DNA from: Deltaproteobacteria bacterium
GTDB taxonomy: Bacteria; Myxococcota_A; UBA9160; UBA4427
Assembly (NCBI GenBank): GCA_029261855.1
Contig: JAJDAN010000013.1
Coordinates: 62,001-126,000 of the forward strand
Direction of reading: 5' to 3'
DNA: 64,000 nt
In this document: positions 57,290 to 64,000 of the stretch, piece after piece
How the letters are laid out: every line of letters starts with the position of its first letter
Position numbering within the stretch: position 1 is the stretch's first letter
Position numbers and translations under genes: made by a program
Notes under the pieces: generated by a model
What the model was told of the DNA's origin: nothing
What the model saw: only the letters and a program-made list of their open reading frames with translations
The model's database searches: none

Positions 57290-58136
57290 CGCGCGTGAGG
57301 TGCTCTCGCACGGCGTCCAGCCAGGCGGCGCGGTTCTCCATCTGCGGGCTGTGGGCTGCATCGGGAATCACCACCTGACGGGCGCCCGCGATGCCGGCCT
57401 CCAGCTCGTTGGACGGCTCGCGGAAGAAGACGTCCTGCTCGCCGACGATCACCGTCGTCGGGCAGCGGATCTCACCCAGCCGCTCGAGCACGCCGTCGAA
57501 GGCCTGGTCGCCGAGCCCGAGATACGCGGCGGGATCCATGCCGAGCAGCTTCGCCTCGATGCGCGCCCAGAAGCGCTCCGTTCCCATCTGCTCTTCGCAG
57601 GCGACCTGCGCCGGCGCGCGCGGACGCGGAACCGCGCGCATCCCGTTGTAGAGCCCCTGCATGCCGGCCGCCGCGATCGCCTTGCGGGAAGCGTCGACGA
57701 CCGGAGACGGCACGAAGCGGAACGGGCGCCCGACCGTATCCATGAGGATCAGGGAACGAACGCGGTCCGGCTGCGCGAGCGCGAAGCGCAGTGCGACCAT
57801 GCCCCCCATGGAATGCCCGAGCAGATCGCAGGGCGGAAGGTCCAGCGCCGACAGAGCGGCGTCGAGGTCGAGCGCCAGGCCGTCGAGGGTGTAGTCGGAC
57901 TCGTCCCCGCTGTTGGTCGATCCGCCGTGACCGCGCTGGTCCAGGGCCAGGGTTCGTCCCAGATCCGCGAGCGGTGGGATCACCTCGTCGAAGTCGTCTC
58001 GCGAACCGGTGAAGCCGTGCACGAGCACGAAGGGTCGCTCGCCGTCGCCGGCCTCCTCGACCTCGATCTCGACGTCTCGGGCGCGCACGCGGTAGACGCG
58101 GCGCTCGCTGTGTTTGGTCGTGTCGGGCTGTGTCAT
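57279..58136 (-). CDS. Alpha/beta hydrolase
   Basis: 285 residues. Nucleophile elbow LLGHSMGGMVALRF (Ser), FVLVHGFTGSRDDFDEV oxyanion loop, acid region VIVGEQDVFF and late His in PDAAHSPQMENRAAW. A typical esterase or C-C hydrolase fold. Starts 3 bases after the PhyH gene stop, third gene of the unit 60002-57279. Confidence 0.92.
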   Translation of the reverse strand: MTQPDTTKHSERRVYRVRARDVEIEVEEAGDGERPFVLVHGFTGSRDDFDEVIPPLADLGRTLALDQRGHGGSTNSGDESDYTLDGLALDLDAALSALDLPPCDLLGHSMGGMVALRFALAQPDRVRSLILMDTVGRPFRFVPSPVVDASRKAIAAAGMQGLYNGMRAVPRPRAPAQVACEEQMGTERFWARIEAKLLGMDPAAYLGLGDQAFDGVLERLGEIRCPTTVIVGEQDVFFREPSNELEAGIAGARQVVIPDAAHSPQMENRAAWLDAVREHLTRVRG

Positions 58137-58139
58137 GGA

Positions 58140-59024
58140 TCAGCTCCCATCGCTCGCCGTGCGAGGCCGACCCTGCCAACCCGGCCAGCCGGGGATCGGC
58201 GGGTCCGGCAGTCGCGGCGTGGGCGGCAGCGTCGCGTCCTCGCGCGGCCAGGCGAGGGGCGTGACCTCGCTCGTCACGGGCGCGCCCGGTGCGATTCCGG
58301 CACGGTCTACGGACGGATGGGGGGACGGCTTGCGGGCACGGGTCGAACCGTCCGCGAAGTAGATCGCCGTGTGTACCCGGCGCGTCTGCGCCGTCGTGTT
58401 GGGCAGTGCCTGGTGGACGGTGAGTCCGTGATGGAAGGCGACGGCGCCGGCGGGGACCTCGACGAAGACCGCCTCGACGTCACGTGTCTCGGGCAGGGCG
58501 TCGAGATCGAAGCCGGTGCCCCTGAAGATGTCCGCGAAGCGGCGAAGCCCGCTGCGATGGGTTCCGGGCAGATAGCCCATGCAGCCGTTCGCCCGGGTCG
58601 AGCCGTCGAAGGGTATCCAGGCGGTGATCGTATTCGCCTGCTCGAGCGGCCAGTAGGCCTGGTCCTGGTGCGGGTCCGTGACGCGTCCGCCGGCTTCCTT
58701 GTACAACGCCTGGTCGTGCCACAGGCGCAGGCCCGAGACGCCGAGCAAGGCGGCGGCGGTCGCAGCGATGCGGGGGTGGAAGCTCAGCGGGCGGACGTCG
58801 GGACAGTCCTCCCATAGGTTGATGCACTGCTGGAAGGACTGCTCGTAGCGGGTCTTCTGCTGCAGGCTGCGCGTCTCGGCTCGAGTGCGCGACGCCACCC
58901 CCGCGTCGACTGCCGCGCCGTAGCGCTCGCGTTCCGCAGCGTCGAGCAGGTCCTCGACGACCACGTAGCCGTCGCGTTGGAACGCGGCGATCTGATCGGG
59001 GCTGGGGCATGCAACACGAGACAT
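58140..59024 (-). CDS. Phytanoyl-CoA dioxygenase family protein (PhyH)
   Basis: 294 residues. Fe(II)/2-oxoglutarate oxygenase: H-x-D in TDPHQDQAYWPLEQ, the distal His in AFHHGLTVHQALPN, and the 2-oxoglutarate Arg in QTRRVHTAIYFADG. The N-terminal FQRDGYVVVEDLLDAAERER is the family's beginning. Hydroxylates an acyl-CoA, lipid or secondary metabolite. Middle gene of a three-gene unit with 3-base spacers. Confidence 0.92.
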   Translation of the reverse strand: MSRVACPSPDQIAAFQRDGYVVVEDLLDAAERERYGAAVDAGVASRTRAETRSLQQKTRYEQSFQQCINLWEDCPDVRPLSFHPRIAATAAALLGVSGLRLWHDQALYKEAGGRVTDPHQDQAYWPLEQANTITAWIPFDGSTRANGCMGYLPGTHRSGLRRFADIFRGTGFDLDALPETRDVEAVFVEVPAGAVAFHHGLTVHQALPNTTAQTRRVHTAIYFADGSTRARKPSPHPSVDRAGIAPGAPVTSEVTPLAWPREDATLPPTPRLPDPPIPGWPGWQGRPRTASDGS

Positions 59025-59027
59025 GCG

Positions 59028-60002
59028 TCAGCGGACCTGGCGCAGGAATTCCGACAAGCCGTAGCCCGTGCGGTCGTCCCAGGTCCACTCGGTCATGCCC
59101 TCACCGATGTGGGTCGTGAGGCCTTCCCGGCGATTGCGCAGGGGGATGAAGCCCTGGACGTCGCCCGTGATGCGGTGGGTTTCCCCACTGGCCGTCTCGA
59201 TGTCCGCGGTGACCGTCCGGTGGTAGAGGCCGTTTTCCTCGAACTCGGCCCGGACGTCGGCCTTCACGATCGGCTCGAGCTCGTCGCCGCGCACGATGAC
59301 GCCACCGGTGCGGACGCTGTCCGCGTCCCGGCGGATCACGGAGATCATCGCGCCGAGATCGGGACCGAAGTTGAGGGTCAGCCACTCGTAGCTCTCGATG
59401 GCCTGCCAGTAGCGGGGACCCCAGGAATGGTCGCGCAGCCCGTAGCCGCGGATGGTGAGCACCTCGTCGTCGATCCGCAGCTCCCCGGACACGGACATGT
59501 GCTGCTCGTAGTGGGCCTTGCCGAACTGCTGGTCGGCGCTGCGCTTGGACTCCTCGCGGCTACCGGCGCTGCCGTACATCGGGCCGACGGCCTCGTGGAC
59601 GAGGTCCATGTGCACCTTGCGCTTCGGGCTCTCGGTGAATGCCTTGCGCGGGTCCTGCATGTTGCGCGGCTCGTCGAGGTCGACGACGCGTCCGTCGTAG
59701 GTGGTCCGCAGTTTCTCGCCCGGAGTGAGGACCTCGAAGCGTGCGCCGCCTGCGTCGAAGGCGTCGTTGTCTTCGATGGGCGCGCGCTTGAAGGTGAACA
59801 GAACGCGCCCGTCCTTCAGATACAAGGTGACGGTGACCTCGGCGCGTCCCTCGTTGGCGCGATTGCCGATCCGGATGAAGCCGCCGATCCCCTGAGCCGG
59901 GTCGAAGAAGTTGAAGTACATGCTCTCGTTGAAGTTCGGCTCCGGGCCGAGGGGGTGGGTGTAGTCGTCGTCGGGGCTGAGGTTGCCCAGGATCTTGGCC
60001 AT
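59028..60002 (-). CDS. DUF7064/DUF7065-like (AttH/CrtC-type lipocalin-fold) protein
   Basis: 324 residues; ATG 60002 after GGAGGCTCC. It has two strand-rich halves: FNFFDPAQGIGGFIRIGNRA and VTLYLKDGRVLFTFKR in the first, and the conserved YGLRDHSWGPRYWQAIESYE in the second, resembling AttH/CrtC-like double-lipocalin proteins recently split into DUF7064 and DUF7065. Probably binds or modifies a hydrophobic substrate; role unknown. First gene of the unit with PhyH and a hydrolase, which suggests a short pathway for a lipid or terpenoid. Confidence 0.7.
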   Translation of the reverse strand: MAKILGNLSPDDDYTHPLGPEPNFNESMYFNFFDPAQGIGGFIRIGNRANEGRAEVTVTLYLKDGRVLFTFKRAPIEDNDAFDAGGARFEVLTPGEKLRTTYDGRVVDLDEPRNMQDPRKAFTESPKRKVHMDLVHEAVGPMYGSAGSREESKRSADQQFGKAHYEQHMSVSGELRIDDEVLTIRGYGLRDHSWGPRYWQAIESYEWLTLNFGPDLGAMISVIRRDADSVRTGGVIVRGDELEPIVKADVRAEFEENGLYHRTVTADIETASGETHRITGDVQGFIPLRNRREGLTTHIGEGMTEWTWDDRTGYGLSEFLRQVR

Positions 60003-60227
60003 CGGTTCGGAGCCTCCAGTCGGGAAAGCGGGTGGCGGGGGAGTGCGACGGGCGATTGTGGCAGACCCATGGGTCGTTCGGTTCTCGAATTGCCGCCGTC
60101 CGGCGCGGTTGCCAGGGGGCGAAGCGTGTGATTATGCCCACACGTATCGCCGAACGTGATCACCGATGTGTTGGGATAGTGCCCCTCGGAAGTCGCCGTG
60201 TTGTCGTTGCGAGAACCGCATTGAACG

Positions 60228-60277
60228 CGGTTTCAGATCTGCGATTCCCCTCGGGAGGTTTCTCGGCTCTGAAACCG
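60228..60277. promoter_or_regulatory. 9-bp inverted repeat upstream of the topA promoter candidate
   Basis: cggtttcag (60228-60236) and ctgaaaccg (60269-60277) are perfect inverted copies 32 bases apart, in the A+T-richer part of the intergenic region. Could be an operator or a stem in a longer transcript. Confidence 0.4.
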
Positions 60278-60283
60278 GCCAGA

Positions 60284-60310
60284 TTGACGTTTCGAGAATT
60301 TGGTTATGGT
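60284..60310 (+). promoter_or_regulatory. Candidate sigma-70-like promoter for topA
   Basis: TTGACG (60284-60289) and TATGGT (60305-60310) with a 15-base spacer, shorter than the optimum, 31 bases before the topA start. A TopA promoter with a short spacer could be supercoiling-sensitive; this is conjecture. Confidence 0.35.
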
Positions 60311-60341
60311 TGCGCCGCGCGTGTCCGCTAGTAGAGGTCGC

Positions 60342-63137
60342 ATGGGAAAGTCACTGGTCATCGTCGAGTCTCCCGCGAAGGCGCGGACCATCAATAAATA
60401 TCTGGGCAAGGACTTCGTCGTGAAGTCCAGCGTCGGGCACGTGCGCGATCTCCCCGTCAGCGGGTCGGGCAAGAAAGTCGACCCCAAGGCTCGGGCCCAG
60501 GCCGCCGCCAAGACCCGAAAGATGCCGCCCGCCAAGCGAGCCGCCCACCGCAAGAAGCAGGCGGAGAAGGCGTTGATCGCCCGGATGGGGGTAGACCCCA
60601 AGAAGGGCTGGAAGGCCCAGTACGAGATCCTGCCCGGCAAGGAGAAGGTCGTCGCCGACCTCGTGAAGCTGGCCAAGAACGCCGACGCCATCTACCTGGC
60701 CACGGACCTCGACCGCGAAGGGGAGGCCATCGCCTGGCACCTGCGCGAGGTGATCGGCGGAGACGAAGACCGCTACCGCCGGGTGGTGTTCAACGAGATC
60801 ACGAAGTCCGCGATCCAGGCGGCCTTCGAAGAGCCGGGCAAGCTCGAGATGACCCGGGTCAACGCTCAGCAGGCGCGGCGCTTCCTCGACCGCGTGGTCG
60901 GGTACATGGTTTCGCCACTGCTGTGGTCGAAGGTGGCGCGGGGATTGTCCGCAGGCCGCGTGCAGTCCGTCGCCGTGCGGCTGCTCGTCGAGCGCGAGCG
61001 CGAGATCCGGGCCTTCAACCCCGAGGAGTACTGGGAGGTCTACGCCGAGACGGCGACGACGCCCGAGAAGGGTGGCGAGGCCATCCGGCTGCAGGTCGTC
61101 AAGCAGGGCGATGAGAACTTCCGCCCGACCAGCGAAGAGCAGACGAACGCGGCGCTCGCGCTGCTGCGTGGTGCCGCCTACGAGGTGACGAAGCGCGAAG
61201 ACAAGCCGACGAAGACGAAGCCGACCGCGCCCTACATCACGTCGACCCTGCAGCAGGCCGCCAGCACCCGCCTGTCCTTCAGCGTGAAGAAGACCATGAC
61301 CCTGGCCCAGCGCCTGTACGAGGCCGGTCACATCACCTACATGCGGACGGACTCGACGAACCTGAGCGCCGAGGCCGTGTCCGGCTGTCGCGACTACATC
61401 CAGAGCGAGTTCGGTGACCGGTACCTGCCCGAGGAAGCGCTCAGCTATGCGAGCAAGGAAGGCGCGCAGGAAGCGCACGAGGCGATCCGGCCGTCGGACG
61501 TGAGCGCGGACCCGAGCAGCCTCTCCGACCTCGAACGCGACCAGCAGCGCCTCTACGAGCTCATCTGGCGGCAGTTCGTCGCGTGCCAGATGCCGCCGGC
61601 CGAGTACCTGTCGACGAGCCTCGCGGTTTCAGTGGGCGACTTCGAGCTGCGCACCCGCGGCCGGATCCTGCAGTTCGACGGCTTCACCAAGGTGCAGCCG
61701 CCGGCGAAGAACGGGCAGTCCGATACCGCGTTGCCCGACGTGCAGGTGGGTGACCGCCTCGAGCTGGCCGAACTCGACCCGAGCCAACATTTCACCAAGC
61801 CGCCGCCGCGCTACGGGGAGGCCAGCCTGGTGCGGGAGCTCGAGAAGCGGGGCATCGGCCGGCCGTCCACCTATGCGTCCATCATCTCGACCATCCAGGA
61901 CCGCGGCTACGCCCGTGTCGAGAACCGCCGCTTCTACGCCGAGAAGATGGGGGACATCGTCACCGAGCGGCTGGTGGAGAGCTTCGAAGACCTGCTCGAC
62001 TTCGGCTTCACCGCGCAGATGGAAGAGAGCCTCGACAAGGTCGCCACCGGCGATGCTCGTTGGAAGGACGTACTCGACGAGTTCTACGAGGACTTCCGCC
62101 GCAAGCTCGAGATCGCCGAAGGCGAGAAGGGCATGCGGCTCAACGAGCCGACGGACACCGACATCGCGTGCCCGGAATGCGGCCGCCACATGCAGATCCG
62201 CACGGGCAGCACGGGCGTCTTCCTGGGCTGCTCGGGCTACGCGCTCCCGCCCAAGGAACGCTGCAAGTCGACCTTGAACCTCACGCCCGGCGAAGAAGCG
62301 GTCGCCGTGGGCGAGGACGAGGAAGCGGAATCGAAGCGGCTGCTGAAGCGACGCCATTGCAAGAAGTGCAAGACGTCGATGGACAGCTACCTGATCGACG
62401 AATCGCGCAAGCTGCACGTCTGCGGCGACAACCCCGACTGTCCCGGCTTCGAGGTCGAGAACGGAACCTTCGCCATCAAGGGCTACGACGGTCCCGAGCT
62501 CGAGTGCGACAAGTGCGGCGAGGACATGCAGCTGAAGACCGGCCGCTTTGGCAAGTACTTCGGCTGCACCAGCGACGACTGCAAGAATACCCGCAAGCTG
62601 TTGCGCAGCGGCGAGCCGGCCCCGCCCAAGGCAGATCCGATCCCGATGCCGCACCTGCTGTGCGAGAAGTGCGATGACTTCTTCCTGCTGCGAGACGGCG
62701 CGGCGGGCATCTTCCTCGCGGCGAGCCAGTTTCCGAAGTACCGGGAGACGCGGCCGCCGCTGGTCGAAGACGTGATCCACGTGAAGGACCAGCTCGATCC
62801 GAAGTTCGAGTACCTCACCCGGGCTCCCGTCGCGGACCGGGATGGCAACAAGGCGGTGATCCGCTTCGCGCGCAAGACCCGCGAGCAGTACGTGATGACC
62901 GAAGTCGACGGCAAGGCCACCGGTTGGCGCGCGTTCTACGCGGACGACAAATGGGTCGAGCAGATCCCGGAAAAGAAGCCCGCGGCCAAGAAGGCGCGCA
63001 AGAAGGCCGCCAGCAAGAAGACCGGGAAGAAGAAGGCCGCCAGCAAGACCGCCAAGAAGAAGGCCGCCGGCGGACGCAAGAAGGCGCCGTCCGCCAGCAA
63101 GTCGTCGTCGACCCCGAAGCGCAAGGTCGCCCCGTAG
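60342..63137 (+). CDS. topA: DNA topoisomerase I
   Basis: 931 residues; ATG 60342 after AGAGG. Type IA enzyme that relaxes negative supercoils. Toprim domain: [20 protein letters not shown] and [20 protein letters not shown]; a Lys/Arg/Ala-rich insertion (~45-85) separates the first Toprim elements; catalytic Tyr ~333 in [31 protein letters not shown]. Three C-terminal zinc-type modules ([24 protein letters not shown]) follow. The last ~55 residues are a Lys/Ala tail ([16 protein letters not shown]) typical of GC-rich bacteria, aiding DNA binding. Probably essential and monocistronic. Confidence 0.97.
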   Translation: MGKSLVIVESPAKARTINKYLGKDFVVKSSVGHVRDLPVSGSGKKVDPKARAQAAAKTRKMPPAKRAAHRKKQAEKALIARMGVDPKKGWKAQYEILPGKEKVVADLVKLAKNADAIYLATDLDREGEAIAWHLREVIGGDEDRYRRVVFNEITKSAIQAAFEEPGKLEMTRVNAQQARRFLDRVVGYMVSPLLWSKVARGLSAGRVQSVAVRLLVEREREIRAFNPEEYWEVYAETATTPEKGGEAIRLQVVKQGDENFRPTSEEQTNAALALLRGAAYEVTKREDKPTKTKPTAPYITSTLQQAASTRLSFSVKKTMTLAQRLYEAGHITYMRTDSTNLSAEAVSGCRDYIQSEFGDRYLPEEALSYASKEGAQEAHEAIRPSDVSADPSSLSDLERDQQRLYELIWRQFVACQMPPAEYLSTSLAVSVGDFELRTRGRILQFDGFTKVQPPAKNGQSDTALPDVQVGDRLELAELDPSQHFTKPPPRYGEASLVRELEKRGIGRPSTYASIISTIQDRGYARVENRRFYAEKMGDIVTERLVESFEDLLDFGFTAQMEESLDKVATGDARWKDVLDEFYEDFRRKLEIAEGEKGMRLNEPTDTDIACPECGRHMQIRTGSTGVFLGCSGYALPPKERCKSTLNLTPGEEAVAVGEDEEAESKRLLKRRHCKKCKTSMDSYLIDESRKLHVCGDNPDCPGFEVENGTFAIKGYDGPELECDKCGEDMQLKTGRFGKYFGCTSDDCKNTRKLLRSGEPAPPKADPIPMPHLLCEKCDDFFLLRDGAAGIFLAASQFPKYRETRPPLVEDVIHVKDQLDPKFEYLTRAPVADRDGNKAVIRFARKTREQYVMTEVDGKATGWRAFYADDKWVEQIPEKKPAAKKARKKAASKKTGKKKAASKTAKKKAAGGRKKAPSASKSSSTPKRKVAP

Positions 63138-63207
63138 CGACCGCCGACCAGCGTCGAGTCGTTCCGGTATGCTCCCATGGCTGTCCTGGGGATCGCGGGA
63201 GGGAACG

Positions 63208-63888
63208 ATGCTCTGGATTCTTCTGGCCGGGATCTTCTTCGTCGGCATCCATCTGCTGATCGCGGGCACGACGGTTCGCGATCGCTTGGTGGCGCGACTC
63301 GGTGAGCAGGCCTACATGGGCCTCTTTTCCCTGCTCTCCATCGGCGGGCTCGTGTGGCTCTGCTGGGCCTGGTCCGCATCGGACCCGGCGGCGCCCTGGT
63401 GGAGCTGGCTCTCGTTGAAGCCCGTCGTCTGGGTGGGGATGTTCCTGGCCTTCCAGCTGGCGGCCATCGGGCTCACGACCCGGAGTCCGACGGCCGCGGG
63501 CGGTGAAGCGCTGCTCCGGTCCGACGAGCCTGCCACCGGGATCCTTCGCATCACGCGTCATCCCTTCCTGTGGGGCGTTGCGCTGTGGGGCGGCGTCCAT
63601 CTGCTCGTCAATCCGGACGGGCCCGCGTTCCTCTTCTTCGGCGCGTTGCTCAGCCTGGCGCTCCTGGGGCCCCGGTCCATCGATGCGAAGCGCGCCCGCC
63701 GACACGGGGAAGCATGGGAACGCTTTGCGGCGAAGACGTCGAACCTGCCGTTCGCCGCCATCGTTGCCGGACGCAATCGGCTGGTGGTCGGTGAGCTCGG
63801 CGCGTGGCGAGTCGCCCTTGGACTGGCCCTCTATCTGGGCTTCCTCTTCGGGCTGCACCCGCTGCTCTTCGGCGTGCCCGCGCTCTGA
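63208..63888 (+). CDS. NnrU-like integral membrane protein
   Basis: 226 residues; ATG 63208 after GGGAGGG, so the in-frame ATG at 63169 is not used. Six or so helices, beginning LWILLAGIFFVGIHLLIAGT. The NnrU/isoprenylcysteine-methyltransferase-like signature is LRITRHPFLWGVALWGGVHL. NnrU is linked to denitrification in some bacteria, but no nitrogen-oxide genes are nearby, and related proteins include methyltransferases. Follows topA by 70 bases. Confidence 0.85.
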   Translation: MLWILLAGIFFVGIHLLIAGTTVRDRLVARLGEQAYMGLFSLLSIGGLVWLCWAWSASDPAAPWWSWLSLKPVVWVGMFLAFQLAAIGLTTRSPTAAGGEALLRSDEPATGILRITRHPFLWGVALWGGVHLLVNPDGPAFLFFGALLSLALLGPRSIDAKRARRHGEAWERFAAKTSNLPFAAIVAGRNRLVVGELGAWRVALGLALYLGFLFGLHPLLFGVPAL

Positions 63889-63894
63889 CTCGTC

Positions 63895-64000
63895 CTACCA
63901 CTCCCCCGTGTTTTCCATCGAGGCCCAGGGTTCTGCTGGCGCCAGGGGCTTGCCGGCCTGCAGCAGCTCGATCGAGACTCCGTCGGGCGAGCGCACGAAC
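63895..64000 (-). CDS. VOC/glyoxalase-type protein, C-terminal fragment cut by right window edge
   Basis: From the right edge the minus strand reads 34 residues to a TAG at 63897-63895: [20 protein letters not shown] then [15 protein letters not shown]-x-R-S-P-D-G-x-x-I-E-L is the C-terminal metal-Glu motif of vicinal-oxygen-chelate proteins. Most of the gene lies beyond the window. It is not a copy of the VOC gene at the left edge. The two genes 63208-63888 and this one are convergent, 6 bases apart. Confidence 0.7.
   Translation of the reverse strand, partial: FVRSPDGVSIELLQAGKPLAPAEPWASMENTGEW

Larger units (their letters stand above)
60003..60341. other. 339-base divergent intergenic region upstream of topA
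   Basis: No gene is seen. The first ~115 bases are as GC-rich as the genes; the rest, from about 60120, is clearly richer in A+T, the most obvious composition dip in the window. It holds a 9-bp inverted repeat (60228-60277) and a promoter-like pair (60284-60310), and must also carry the divergent promoter for the DUF7064-like gene. Confidence 0.6.

Noticed and set aside
62970-63130. Short-period repeats rich in aag and gcc near the end of topA
   Set aside because: They encode the Lys/Ala C-terminal tail normal for TopA in GC-rich bacteria; not a CRISPR array or mobile repeat.

Overview
The window is a GC-rich (roughly two thirds G+C by eye), gene-dense stretch of chromosome from a diderm bacterium. 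The diderm assignment rests on outer-membrane barrels, a LolA homologue and about ten lipoproteins with lipobox signals. The mix (acyl-CoA dehydrogenases, F420/FMN luciferase-like oxidoreductases, a wax ester synthase, phytanoyl-CoA dioxygenase, a DUF7064-like protein, sulfatase, two secreted caspase-like lipoproteins) fits an aerobic lipid-degrading lineage of the former Deltaproteobacteria (Myxococcota or Binatota-like). This is inference; no rRNA or tRNA gene was recognised. TTG and GTG starts and ATGA/GTGA/TTGA stop-start overlaps are common. Long antisense open frames are composition artefacts.

Layout. 1-10638: VOC protein (cut by the left edge), luciferase-like oxidoreductase, small barrel protein, PilZ protein, histidine phosphatase, DUF3604 lipoprotein, DUF4105/Lnb-like protein, small lipoprotein, sulfatase. 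10677-13068: NAD(P)-dependent dehydrogenase and a BamE-like/caspase lipoprotein. 13248-22247: a compact divergent cluster of aryl-polyene (ape) type, with an export arm (LolA-like, MMPL exporter, DUF3261 lipoprotein) back to back with a synthesis arm (acyltransferase, two ACPs, COG4648-like membrane protein, fused double-hotdog dehydratase, ketoreductase, ketosynthase), then a TRL-like lipoprotein. 22308-24355: MarR regulator and glutamate dehydrogenase. 24478-31236: thiolase, crotonase and a five-gene operon (two acyl-CoA dehydrogenase-fold enzymes, luciferase-like oxidoreductase, pyrophosphatase, nitroreductase). 31312-34805: MATE transporter, CDP-alcohol phosphatidyltransferase, unknown lipoprotein, DUF938 methyltransferase. 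34811-40231: diguanylate cyclase, barrel protein plus wax ester synthase, and a histidine kinase with an apparent internal deletion. 40278-47443: thiolase-like protein, serine hydrolase plus a small partner, SMP-30 protein, MaoC dehydratase and amidohydrolase, aminoglycoside-phosphotransferase-like kinase, small lipoprotein. 47506-52820: purL-purB. 52979-56330: Cys-rich periplasmic protein and second caspase lipoprotein, divergent from a secreted ankyrin protein. 56336-60002: alcohol dehydrogenase, hydrolase, PhyH, DUF7064-like protein. 60342-64000: topA, an NnrU-like membrane protein and the last 34 codons of another VOC protein.

How it fits together. Many genes serve acyl-chain chemistry: beta-oxidation-type catabolism (24.5-31.2 kb, 44.3-47.1 kb), neutral-lipid storage (37-38.6 kb) and an ACP-based polyene or fatty-acyl product exported to the outer membrane (13.2-21.8 kb). 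Housekeeping functions (purL, purB, gdhA, topA, ppa) are interspersed. The most unusual parts are the compact ape-type cluster with its fused dehydratase, the two lipid-anchored caspase-fold proteins (one with a BamE-like domain, one facing a secreted ankyrin protein), and a cloverleaf-like inverted-repeat element at 26534-26626.
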